DNA of 64,000 nt. Source: Candidatus Poribacteria bacterium. Lineage in GTDB: Bacteria; Poribacteria; WGA-4E; WGA-3G. Below are positions 44,553-50,921 of this stretch, in pieces; positions within the stretch are counted from its first letter, which is position 1; every line of letters starts with the position of its first letter. The translations under genes and the position numbers were made by a program. The stretch is taken from positions 124,001 through 188,000 of the forward strand of contig JAPPFM010000055.1 of NCBI GenBank assembly GCA_028821605.1, in the 5' to 3' direction. Below the pieces are notes generated by a model. It worked only from the letters and a program-made list of their open reading frames with translations, ran no database searches and had not been told where the DNA came from.

Positions 44553-45317
44553 TTACGCATCGCCGCCGGGGATCTCTGGCCAATTGTGCTCAGGTGAATA
44601 TCCTAAATCATCTGCTGCCTCTTTCCATGAAAAACGAGAATCTGCACGTCCGGCGACAGCGTTGTACGACCCGTATTTTACCGTCTGTGTCTCAACTGCA
44701 CGAGCAACACACTGTGCAACGTCCCTCGGATCTACGTAAACGAACCAAGGATCCGTTACAACGTCAGGGGCTGATGGACCTGGGTTCTGTCCGTCTCCGG
44801 CAATGACTCCCGGGCGAACGTGGATCACATCCAATCCGTGTGCCTGGTGATACGCTGCACCGATCTGCTCACCGAGGTACTTTGCGAGCGCATAGTAGAG
44901 ATCACCCGGTCCGAACTGGAAATCGTCACCCACCTCGTATGGCAGTTTTGCACTCGGAGCGGGAGGACACGTCGAGATACTCGAAATATTCACCAGTTTC
45001 TGCACGCCTTGTTTCACGCACGCTTCTGCTACGTTCCAAGTGCCTTTTACCATAACATCTGCAAATAACGAAGCGGGTTTATCGGAACGTCCGCGGACTA
45101 AGGCAACGAGATGCACAACAGCGTCTTGCCCTGCACACACGGCTTCAATTTCGGCGGGATTTGTCACGTCTGCCTTGATAAAAGTCGTATCTGCAAGCAC
45201 GCTGTCGGGTTCAACAAGATCGGTGAGCGTGAGTTGATATTCACCGTGCAGCCGGTCAATGATAAATTGCGCCAGATATCCGCTGGCACCCGTAATCAGA
45301 ATCTTTTCAATAGGCAT
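44553..45317 (-). CDS. NAD(P)-dependent SDR/epimerase family protein
   Basis: A 254-residue short-chain dehydrogenase of the extended, NAD-dependent epimerase type. The Rossmann turn is 'ILITGASGYLAQFIIDRL' (GxxGxxA), with 'ADVTNPAEIEAVCAGQDAVVHLVAL', and the catalytic Tyr/Lys is 'YYALAKYLGEQ'. It probably acts on a nucleotide sugar or similar substrate. The gene lies between the ArsC-like gene (22 bases upstream) and the methyltransferase (8 bases downstream). Confidence 0.87.
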   Translation of the reverse strand: MPIEKILITGASGYLAQFIIDRLHGEYQLTLTDLVEPDSVLADTTFIKADVTNPAEIEAVCAGQDAVVHLVALVRGRSDKPASLFADVMVKGTWNVAEACVKQGVQKLVNISSISTCPPAPSAKLPYEVGDDFQFGPGDLYYALAKYLGEQIGAAYHQAHGLDVIHVRPGVIAGDGQNPGPSAPDVVTDPWFVYVDPRDVAQCVARAVETQTVKYGSYNAVAGRADSRFSWKEAADDLGYSPEHNWPEIPGGDA

Positions 45318-45338
45318 CAGTTTTTGTCCTTGGACGGT

Positions 45339-45680
45339 TTAAATGAAGGGTGCTTCCGGGCTGTAGAGCGTTTCGTTGAAGCCGACGAGGAAAACATCTC
45401 CGCTTTGCACCGTCGGCGCACGCAGGCTGCCACTTCGTCCTATCACGGCTTTTAAAATTGATTCCCGTGCGTCTTCAGTTGGCACGAAGGTTTCTATCCG
45501 TCTTCCTTTCGCGACGACAATTCGCTCTGCACTGCCCATTAAATCCCATACGGCTGCTACATCCATTGCCTCTTTTCGCGCATCAGTCCGGTTTTCTGCT
45601 TGTAGATTATGTGTGTCAAGAAACTCTTGCACTTTTTTACATGAGTTTCAGCTGTTCCTAAAGTAAATCCAATCTATCAT
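45339..45680 (-). CDS. ArsC/Spx-like thioredoxin-fold protein with in-frame TGA (selenoprotein candidate)
   Basis: From ATG 45680 the frame reads 'MIDWIYFRNS', then TGA at 45650-45648, then 'NSCKKVQEFLDTHNLQ' and on to the stop at 45339, 113 codons with TGA read as an amino acid. Read through, the beta-1 strand 'DWIYF' and a UxxC (CxxC-like) redox pair fall exactly where ArsC/Spx family proteins need them. Later 'DARKEAMDVAAVWDLM' and cis-Pro-like 'LRAPTVQSGDVFLVGF' complete the fold. The ATG is preceded by the repeated AAGGAAAA leader. A GTG at 45632 gives a protein lacking beta-1 and has no binding site. Selenocysteine is plausible; a nonsense mutation is the alternative. Confidence 0.65.
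45620..45650 (-). promoter_or_regulatory. SECIS-like hairpin at the in-frame TGA
   Basis: Starting at the G of the TGA, GAAACTC (45649-45643) pairs perfectly with GAGTTTC (45626-45620), a 7-bp stem. The 16-base loop can close further (TGT with GCA) leaving AAAAAAGT with a GU in the apex. A bacterial SECIS lies directly 3' of the UGA and carries a G/U in its loop. Spacing to the loop is short compared with the classic fdhF element, so this remains a candidate. Confidence 0.4.
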
Positions 45681-45702
45681 TTTTTTAATTTTCCTTGCGG
45701 TT
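45681..45702 (-). promoter_or_regulatory. repeated start-proximal leader (copy 3)
   Basis: The 22 bases before ATG 45680 on the minus strand equal those before the rraA-like (5933) and murF (21828) starts with one mismatch, including AACCGCAAGGAAAA. It supports translation beginning at ATG 45680 rather than at GTG 45632. Confidence 0.75.
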
Positions 45703-45787
45703 CGGTGAAGTGGATTGGAGACTTCAAGTGCTTTCCCGTATATCCACTTTCCACTTGGTTCCAAGTTTCGCGTTTTTCTAATTTACC

Positions 45788-46795
45788 TTACAGGTCCTTC
45801 ACATGGATAAATCTGCCAGTGTCTCGGCTCTGGACGGCTGCATCAATTAGGGCGAGTGTTTCAATCCCATCGGCGAATGGCGAGCGAATCAGCGTTCTGT
45901 CCCCTGTTTCAATGGCACGAAGCCAGGCACCGGTTTTATCTAAGCCTAAACTGTTTTCGGAGACTGCCGGTTCATTGATAGTTTCGCCGTTGAGGTATCC
46001 ACGAATGGCATTTTCTGTCATATTCGCGTGGAGTCGCAAATGCGGTCCGACGACTTCAACCTCAAAACTAAAATTTTCGGTGCCGCAATGATTCATGTGT
46101 GTTCCGAAAACTCCGTTATCCAATTGATAGGTCATCTGAATAGCATTTTCTGCATCGAATTCGGTCCGTTCCAGTGCCATATTTTTAATGGCTAAAGCAT
46201 GTGCCTGCAGCGGTTTCGGATTGCCCATAACAAATCGAGCACAATCCAAGACATGCACTGCTTGTTCAGGCAAGGGACCACCACTTATCTCATACTGCAG
46301 GAACCATGGCGACATTCTGAAACTGAGGTAATAATTGACGGTGCAGACCGTCCGAACGAGGTGCACCGTCTCCGAAGCGATTAATGCCTTTAACCGTTCA
46401 TAGAGCGGATGATAGCGAAGTTGAAATCCGACAGCAGCGATGATGTCTGCTTTCTCAATGGCGGCAAGGCACTTTCTACCTTCAGCCATATTTAGGGCAG
46501 GAGGTTTCTCGACCATGACGGCGATGCCACGATCGCATGCCATCTGGATGGGCACAAGGCGGACAGGGGGTGGTGTTGTGATCACTACCCCGTCCATATC
46601 TACATCGAAAAAAGCATCTAAATCAGTAGTGGCAAGTGCGCCATCAGTATGCGTTGCGAGTTCGCGTGCTGCTTCAAGTTGTACGTCATGGACCGCAACG
46701 ATGCTCGCGCCGTACTCGGTTATCACTCTGAGATGATGTCTGCCCATATTGCCAGAACCGATAATGCCAATTGTCAATGGTTTTTGAGAGTTCAT
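45788..46795 (-). CDS. Gfo/Idh/MocA family oxidoreductase
   Basis: About 335 residues. The Rossmann domain opens with 'IGIIGSGNMGRHHLRVI' and 'AVMVEKPPALNMAEGRKCLAA' contains the EKP cofactor loop. 'PLPEQAVHVLDCARFVMGNP' is the C-terminal domain's conserved segment. NAD(P)-dependent oxidation of a sugar or polyol is the family activity. ATG 46795 overlaps the TGA of the upstream secreted protein (ATGA), so they are translationally coupled; an upstream in-frame start at 46816 lies inside that gene. Confidence 0.88.
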   Translation of the reverse strand: MNSQKPLTIGIIGSGNMGRHHLRVITEYGASIVAVHDVQLEAARELATHTDGALATTDLDAFFDVDMDGVVITTPPPVRLVPIQMACDRGIAVMVEKPPALNMAEGRKCLAAIEKADIIAAVGFQLRYHPLYERLKALIASETVHLVRTVCTVNYYLSFRMSPWFLQYEISGGPLPEQAVHVLDCARFVMGNPKPLQAHALAIKNMALERTEFDAENAIQMTYQLDNGVFGTHMNHCGTENFSFEVEVVGPHLRLHANMTENAIRGYLNGETINEPAVSENSLGLDKTGAWLRAIETGDRTLIRSPFADGIETLALIDAAVQSRDTGRFIHVKDL

Positions 46796-47574
46796 TTTAT
46801 TTTCAGGTCTCCCCACGTTACGGCGAGTTTGTCTTTGGGTTCAACAGGGAAGATGTTAAATTCTGGGGTGGTAACGAAAATGTTATCGAATTGCGCGTGG
46901 TGGGCGGCAGCACCGCGATTACCGCCTCGCGTGTAGAAACCGATCCTACCCTTTTCAAATCTTTTCTCATTATCGCTCCATTCACCCACAAAAACGAGAC
47001 TATTCCATTTCACACCAACCTTACCGAGGTATGCCTTAAATTTGTAGTTCTTGCGCACCTCAAACTTAACGCGGTACCAGACATTCTGCCTACGTTTTCT
47101 TTCGTCTGCGAACGGTGTTATTTTGACTGACCAGTTGTTCTCAAGGTTTACATGCCATCCGATGTGTTGTGGTGCGTACTTGGAGCCAGCGGTTGAGATC
47201 TCGTGCATGTAGAAATGCTTGTCGTTCTTCGCGTGGAAAACGAATCCCAATGAACCGCCATTTTTAGCGTTGAAATCGGCGTAGTAATCAAATTCCTCAG
47301 GGAAATTGATAAGATTCAATCCCGCGCCACCGCCCCAAATGTCGAGTACTTTTCTGCCCAGCACATCATGTCGGGTATCGTTATCTTTAGTGCTCCAACT
47401 CACGCGCGGTGTCCAGTTAGTGAGATCGATTTCTTGACGTTCAAAGTCGTCGTAGAATAAAATCTCGGCAGAACCTGTGCTAACACACAGCACAAGGATC
47501 AGGAAAATGGCATATTGTATGCCTAATCCTTTGATGAGGGCGGATAGTGAGGGAAATCCGTTGGAGATCATCAT
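46792..47574 (-). CDS. secreted jelly-roll protein with shared C-terminal tail
   Basis: A 260-residue protein with a signal peptide (about 1-36, 'YAIFLILVLCVSTGSAE'). The body is a LamG/DUF1080-like jelly roll: 'ILFYDDFERQEIDLTNW', 'GRKVLDIWGGGAGLN', 'EEFDYYADFNAKNGGSLGFVFHAKNDKH', 'VWYRVKFEVRKNYKFKAYLG' and 'GRIGFYTRGGNRGAAAHHAQFDNIFV'. It is a paralogue of the next gene upstream. It ends 'FPVEPKDKLAVTWGDLKIK', the shared tail. ATGA overlaps at both ends couple it to the upstream paralogue and the downstream Gfo/Idh enzyme. A glycan-binding or glycan-modifying role is an inference. Confidence 0.85.
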   Translation of the reverse strand: MMISNGFPSLSALIKGLGIQYAIFLILVLCVSTGSAEILFYDDFERQEIDLTNWTPRVSWSTKDNDTRHDVLGRKVLDIWGGGAGLNLINFPEEFDYYADFNAKNGGSLGFVFHAKNDKHFYMHEISTAGSKYAPQHIGWHVNLENNWSVKITPFADERKRRQNVWYRVKFEVRKNYKFKAYLGKVGVKWNSLVFVGEWSDNEKRFEKGRIGFYTRGGNRGAAAHHAQFDNIFVTTPEFNIFPVEPKDKLAVTWGDLKIK

Positions 47575-48398
47575 TCCTGCTTTAGTTCACCCCATGTCAG
47601 AGGTAGTTTCCCTTTCGCAGCAACAGAGAGAGATCCGGGTGTCGTCACCAATATATTATCGAATTGGGCGCGTTCGCCCCAACCCCAATTAATATTTCCT
47701 CCCAGGAAGAAGCCGATCTTTCCGCGCGCGAACCGCTTTTGATGATCGGTCCATGTCCCCACGAAAATGAGTTCATTAGGGGCCGCGCCGACTTCACCCA
47801 AGTATGCATGAAATTGATGATTCGCCCGGACCTCGAACTTCACTCGGTACCAAACGTCTCGTTTCCGATTCTGTTTGTCTGCAAATGGAACATTCCAAAC
47901 TCGCCAAACTCTTTCACGCGCGAAGTGGCGCCCCCAACGGATATGTTGGGGTGAATATTTGGCACCTTCCGTCGCGATTGATGCGGAGTAAAAGTTATAA
48001 ATGCCGTTTGCCTGAATAAGATGGAGTGGGTCCAACTCGCCTTCTTGTGCGTGAAAGACAAAACGTGCTACACTCCCGGAAACAGTTCCTTCCATCGCCT
48101 TGAAATCGGCGTAGAAATCAAATTCTTCTGGGAACTCAGCGACACTTAATCCAGCACTATGCCCCCAGATATCAAGGACCTTTCTGCCTAAAACCTGGTG
48201 CCTATCCTCGTTGTCACTGAGTTTCCAACTCGGTATGACCATCCATTTGCTTTCATCAATGACTCGCCGAAGACGTGCGTTCTTCCTCTCAAAGTCATCC
48301 TGAAACAGAATGTCAGCATAACCGATGCTGGCACACAGCGTCAGTATAACAATGGGTGTTATCTGCCGTATGAGGATTTTCATACCTGCATATTGCAT
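47571..48398 (-). CDS. secreted jelly-roll protein (paralogue) with shared C-terminal tail
   Basis: A 275-residue paralogue of the following gene, with a signal peptide (about 1-28, 'PIVILTLCASIGYAD'). Conserved blocks are 'ILFQDDFERKNARL', 'GRKVLDIWGHSAGLSVAEFPEEFDFYADF', 'VWYRVKFEVRANHQFHAYLGEVG' and 'GKIGFFLGG...AQFDNILV'. It ends 'SLSVAAKGKLPLTWGELKQE'. Start ATG 48398 is used; ATG 48383 is equally possible. A palindrome at 48431 precedes it. First gene of an overlapping set with 46792 and 45788. Confidence 0.85.
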   Translation of the reverse strand: MQYAGMKILIRQITPIVILTLCASIGYADILFQDDFERKNARLRRVIDESKWMVIPSWKLSDNEDRHQVLGRKVLDIWGHSAGLSVAEFPEEFDFYADFKAMEGTVSGSVARFVFHAQEGELDPLHLIQANGIYNFYSASIATEGAKYSPQHIRWGRHFARERVWRVWNVPFADKQNRKRDVWYRVKFEVRANHQFHAYLGEVGAAPNELIFVGTWTDHQKRFARGKIGFFLGGNINWGWGERAQFDNILVTTPGSLSVAAKGKLPLTWGELKQE

Positions 48399-48430
48399 TT
48401 TTTTCGTTATTAAGGTCTACCTTGTTTATT

Positions 48431-48457
48431 GTAGGCGAGGTTTTAAACTTCGCCTAC
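48431..48457. repeat. 13-bp palindrome between secreted-protein genes
   Basis: GTAGGCGAGGTTT and AAACTTCGCCTAC pair along 13 positions with one G-T wobble around a single T. It lies in the gap between the discoidin-like gene and the jelly-roll gene and resembles the palindrome at 1213 in outline. Confidence 0.75.
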
Positions 48458-48468
48458 AAACAGCAATA

Positions 48469-49182
48469 TTACTCTGTTTTTAGCCTTGCCCATGTCGTCG
48501 TAAATTTCTCTTGCGGTTCGACATCCATTGGATCTCTGCCACCGTAAATTTCGATTTCATCGACACGTGCACCACCATTCGTGCGAATATGGAGTCTCAA
48601 CCACCGTGCTTCTACATCCTTAAAGGTAAACTCAGTGGTTTTACTAACTGGGTCGCCCTTATGCGTATAGACCTTTGTCCATGTATTCGCATCGGAGTTT
48701 GCATCCGCTTTGGTCGTCGCGACAAGAATATCGAAATCAGCGGTCGTTCGGTCAAGAAAACCTTGTGAATGATCGCTCGCGAAATAGATACGGTTCACAT
48801 TCGCGACATCGCCGATGTCAATCTGTGCCCAGCCGGGTATTGTACCAATAATCCAGCTTCGGCAGTTGTTGTAAAAACCGTCGTTGAGATATTCAATACA
48901 GTGCCTGCGGGGGCACCAGCCTTCCAGCTGCGAGGAAGCTTCCGGTTTCGCATCTTTGAGAAGTGCCAAGTTGGGTTCTTTATCCCGAACTGTTGGCACA
49001 AATTCAGGACCCGGTTTGCCTCCAGCATCACATTCATCCGTTGCTGCTTTGATGTCCTGCTCTTTAAATTCGTAGCGCCCGAATTTATCGGGTCCCTTAT
49101 CTTCATCGTGGACTGCGAAGACGAGAGGCATACTTATTAGCATCGCCAAGATTACAAACCACCAATACTTTGTCGGTCTCAT
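48469..49182 (-). CDS. secreted discoidin-like protein with shared C-terminal tail
   Basis: About 237 residues with a signal peptide (about 1-24, 'WWFVILAMLISMPLVFAV'). The middle is an F5/8 type C (discoidin) domain: 'LALLKDAKPEASSQLEGW', 'LNDGFYNNCRSWIIGT', 'GWAQIDIGDVANVNRIYFASDH', 'DVEARWLRLHI' and 'RVDEIEIYGG', which typically binds glycans. It ends 'MDVEPQEKFTTTWARLKTE', the shared tail. ATG 49182 is chosen because GGAGGA lies 8 bases upstream; ATG 49197 would place that site inside the gene. Confidence 0.87.
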   Translation of the reverse strand: MRPTKYWWFVILAMLISMPLVFAVHDEDKGPDKFGRYEFKEQDIKAATDECDAGGKPGPEFVPTVRDKEPNLALLKDAKPEASSQLEGWCPRRHCIEYLNDGFYNNCRSWIIGTIPGWAQIDIGDVANVNRIYFASDHSQGFLDRTTADFDILVATTKADANSDANTWTKVYTHKGDPVSKTTEFTFKDVEARWLRLHIRTNGGARVDEIEIYGGRDPMDVEPQEKFTTTWARLKTE

Positions 49183-49282
49183 TGTAGATTCCTCCATTTT
49201 GGGTAGTACTTGGTGTATATATTAACACGCGTAGAAAATTGTTGCAAGGAAGACGGAGTGCCTTTGAAATAGGTACGTGTTT

Positions 49283-49759
49283 TCAGTCTGCTGTGGACGT
49301 ACCGGTTTCAGCGATTTTCATCAACGCCTCATCGTCCAGGTCAAGGTCTACGTCCTCTGAGAATGGTTGCGGAATCTTGTACGGGGTCTTGGCGTAAACC
49401 TCAACGACATTCTCATCTGGATCGTAGAAGTAGATCGCCAGAGAGATACCGTGGTTCACTACACTCCGAATCCGCACGCCTTCTTCCTTGAGGCGCGCGT
49501 GGAATTGTTTTAAATCCGTGAGATCGTTGACGATAAAAGAGACCTGTTGCACAACCTTTGCACCCGGTGGGGCATCCCTGCCGGGGCACAACGCCAGTTC
49601 GTGGTGTTCTGATTCCGGCTGCGCACTCAGGAAAATAATATGCCCTTCCGGATGGGCATCGGTGACAGTGAGACCGAGAATGCGTGTATAGAAATCTTGG
49701 GATTTTTGTACATCTGTGCAGTAGAGTCCAACGTGGCCAAGTTCTTTAACAGCTAACAT
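49283..49759 (-). CDS. VOC family protein (glyoxalase/dioxygenase-like)
   Basis: A 158-residue vicinal oxygen chelate protein: 'ELGHVGLYCTDVQKSQDFYTRILGL' opens the first beta-alpha-beta-beta-beta module, with metal-ligand candidates His9 and the later 'EHHELALCPG' and 'VVEVYAKTP' (Glu). Members include dioxygenases and glyoxalases; a dioxygenase-like role is suggested by length and strand 'YFYDPDENVVEVY'. GGAGAG lies 8 bases before ATG. Own promoter. Confidence 0.87.
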   Translation of the reverse strand: MLAVKELGHVGLYCTDVQKSQDFYTRILGLTVTDAHPEGHIIFLSAQPESEHHELALCPGRDAPPGAKVVQQVSFIVNDLTDLKQFHARLKEEGVRIRSVVNHGISLAIYFYDPDENVVEVYAKTPYKIPQPFSEDVDLDLDDEALMKIAETGTSTAD

Positions 49760-49865
49760 CTTTTTCTCTCCTGAATAAAAAGATATAGGTGGGGTTAGAA
49801 ACCTTGCTGGCGGAGCGAGGATCGAAACCCTCTTTGGAATGTCAACGTATTTTCTGTAATGACAG

Positions 49866-49894
49866 ATGTTATCCTATATCCTTGTTTATGTCAA
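49866..49894 (-). promoter_or_regulatory. promoter for VOC gene
   Basis: On the minus strand TTGACA (49894-49889), 17 bases, TAACAT (49871-49866), ahead of the VOC gene. Confidence 0.6.
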
Positions 49895-49980
49895 GTTTTT
49901 CTGATTTACAGCAAAAAAAATTGGTAAATCTTACCATCGCGATCGGTGAAAATTCTACAGAATTATTTGATGAAATCTGC

Positions 49981-50009
49981 TTGCATTCTTAACATATCTG
50001 TGGTATAAT
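49981..50009 (+). promoter_or_regulatory. promoter for MNT-HEPN gene
   Basis: TTGCAT (49981-49986), 17 bases, TATAAT (50004-50009), in the 318-bp gap between the divergent VOC and MNT-HEPN genes. No gene lies in that gap. Confidence 0.7.
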
Positions 50010-50077
50010 TAACTTATGTTGCTACTTAACAAGTTCTAAACATTTGAACGTTGAAATCACTGTCTATGGGAGTAAGC

Positions 50078-50836
50078 ATGGTTACCCGACAAGCTATTCA
50101 AGCGACATGTGATGATATCGTGCGCAAATTCGCACCCCTGCAAGTGATCCTGTTTGGTTCCTACGCCTATGGCACCCCGACAGAAAACTCGGATGTCGAT
50201 TTGTTGGTAGTAATGCCCGTAACGAAATCGGAAACCAGCAAACAAGCGATAGAAATCTCGCAGCGTATCCGTCCCCACTTCAACGTAGATTTATTAGTAC
50301 GTTCACCTGAAGATATTGCGTATCGCCTCTCGCATAACGACTGGTTTCTCCGTGAGATTACTGAAAAAGGTGAGATCCTTTATGAGTCCGCTAATTTTTT
50401 CATGGCACCACCGAAAAAAGAGAGAGGTACTATGAATTCGTTGACTCTGGAATGGATAGAAAAGGCTGAAGAAGATTATGCTATAGTTCTGTTGATTCAG
50501 CGAGAACAGAAGCCAATGTATAACAGTATCTGCTTTCATGCCCAACAGTGTATCGAAAAGTATCTCAAGGCATGGCTGCAAGAAGCGGATATCCCCGTTC
50601 CAAGGACTCACGATCTAAAAGAATTGCTACAGTTAATTGTTCCAACTTTTTCTATATGGAACACTTGGGAGTCTGACTTTTCGACACTTGCCAAACATGT
50701 AGTGGCGATTCGCTATCCCGGGGATTCAGCGACGATAGACAATGCGTCGCATGCGATGCATATCTGTGCTGAGGTGCGTCAAGCCGTTCGCCAGCAGTTA
50801 AAACTTCCACTTGATATTTCAGATGATAGAGGTTGA
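50078..50836 (+). CDS. fused nucleotidyltransferase (MNT) and HEPN protein
   Basis: About 252 residues in one ORF. Residues 1-105 hold a minimal nucleotidyltransferase ('VILFGSYAYGTPTENSDVDLLVVM': GS motif and DxD). Residues about 125-250 hold a HEPN domain ('EWIEKAEEDYAIVLLIQREQ', 'FHAQQCIEKYLKAWLQEADIPVPRTHDL', 'VVAIRYPGD'). In many genomes these are two genes forming a toxin-antitoxin or abortive-infection pair where MNT neutralises the HEPN partner; here they are fused. The HEPN RNase R-x4-6-H motif is not clear. ATG 50078 has GGGAG 5 bases upstream; TTG 50051 is an alternative. Confidence 0.85.
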   Translation: MVTRQAIQATCDDIVRKFAPLQVILFGSYAYGTPTENSDVDLLVVMPVTKSETSKQAIEISQRIRPHFNVDLLVRSPEDIAYRLSHNDWFLREITEKGEILYESANFFMAPPKKERGTMNSLTLEWIEKAEEDYAIVLLIQREQKPMYNSICFHAQQCIEKYLKAWLQEADIPVPRTHDLKELLQLIVPTFSIWNTWESDFSTLAKHVVAIRYPGDSATIDNASHAMHICAEVRQAVRQQLKLPLDISDDRG

Positions 50837-50921
50837 ACGAAAGCCTATCGAAAGTTTCTGTAGACGCTTTCACCCTTAATTGCCAAGCCAGTATATAGGC
50901 ATGCCCATAAGGAAATCATTT

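Noticed and set aside
45339-45632. GTG 45632 as the start of the ArsC-like gene
   Set aside because: It lacks the beta-1 strand and the first redox residue and has no ribosome binding site; ATG 45680 has both the repeated leader and a continuous fold.
49795-49830. tRNA-like T-arm (GGATCGAAACCC)
   Set aside because: No matching acceptor or anticodon arms could be found around it.
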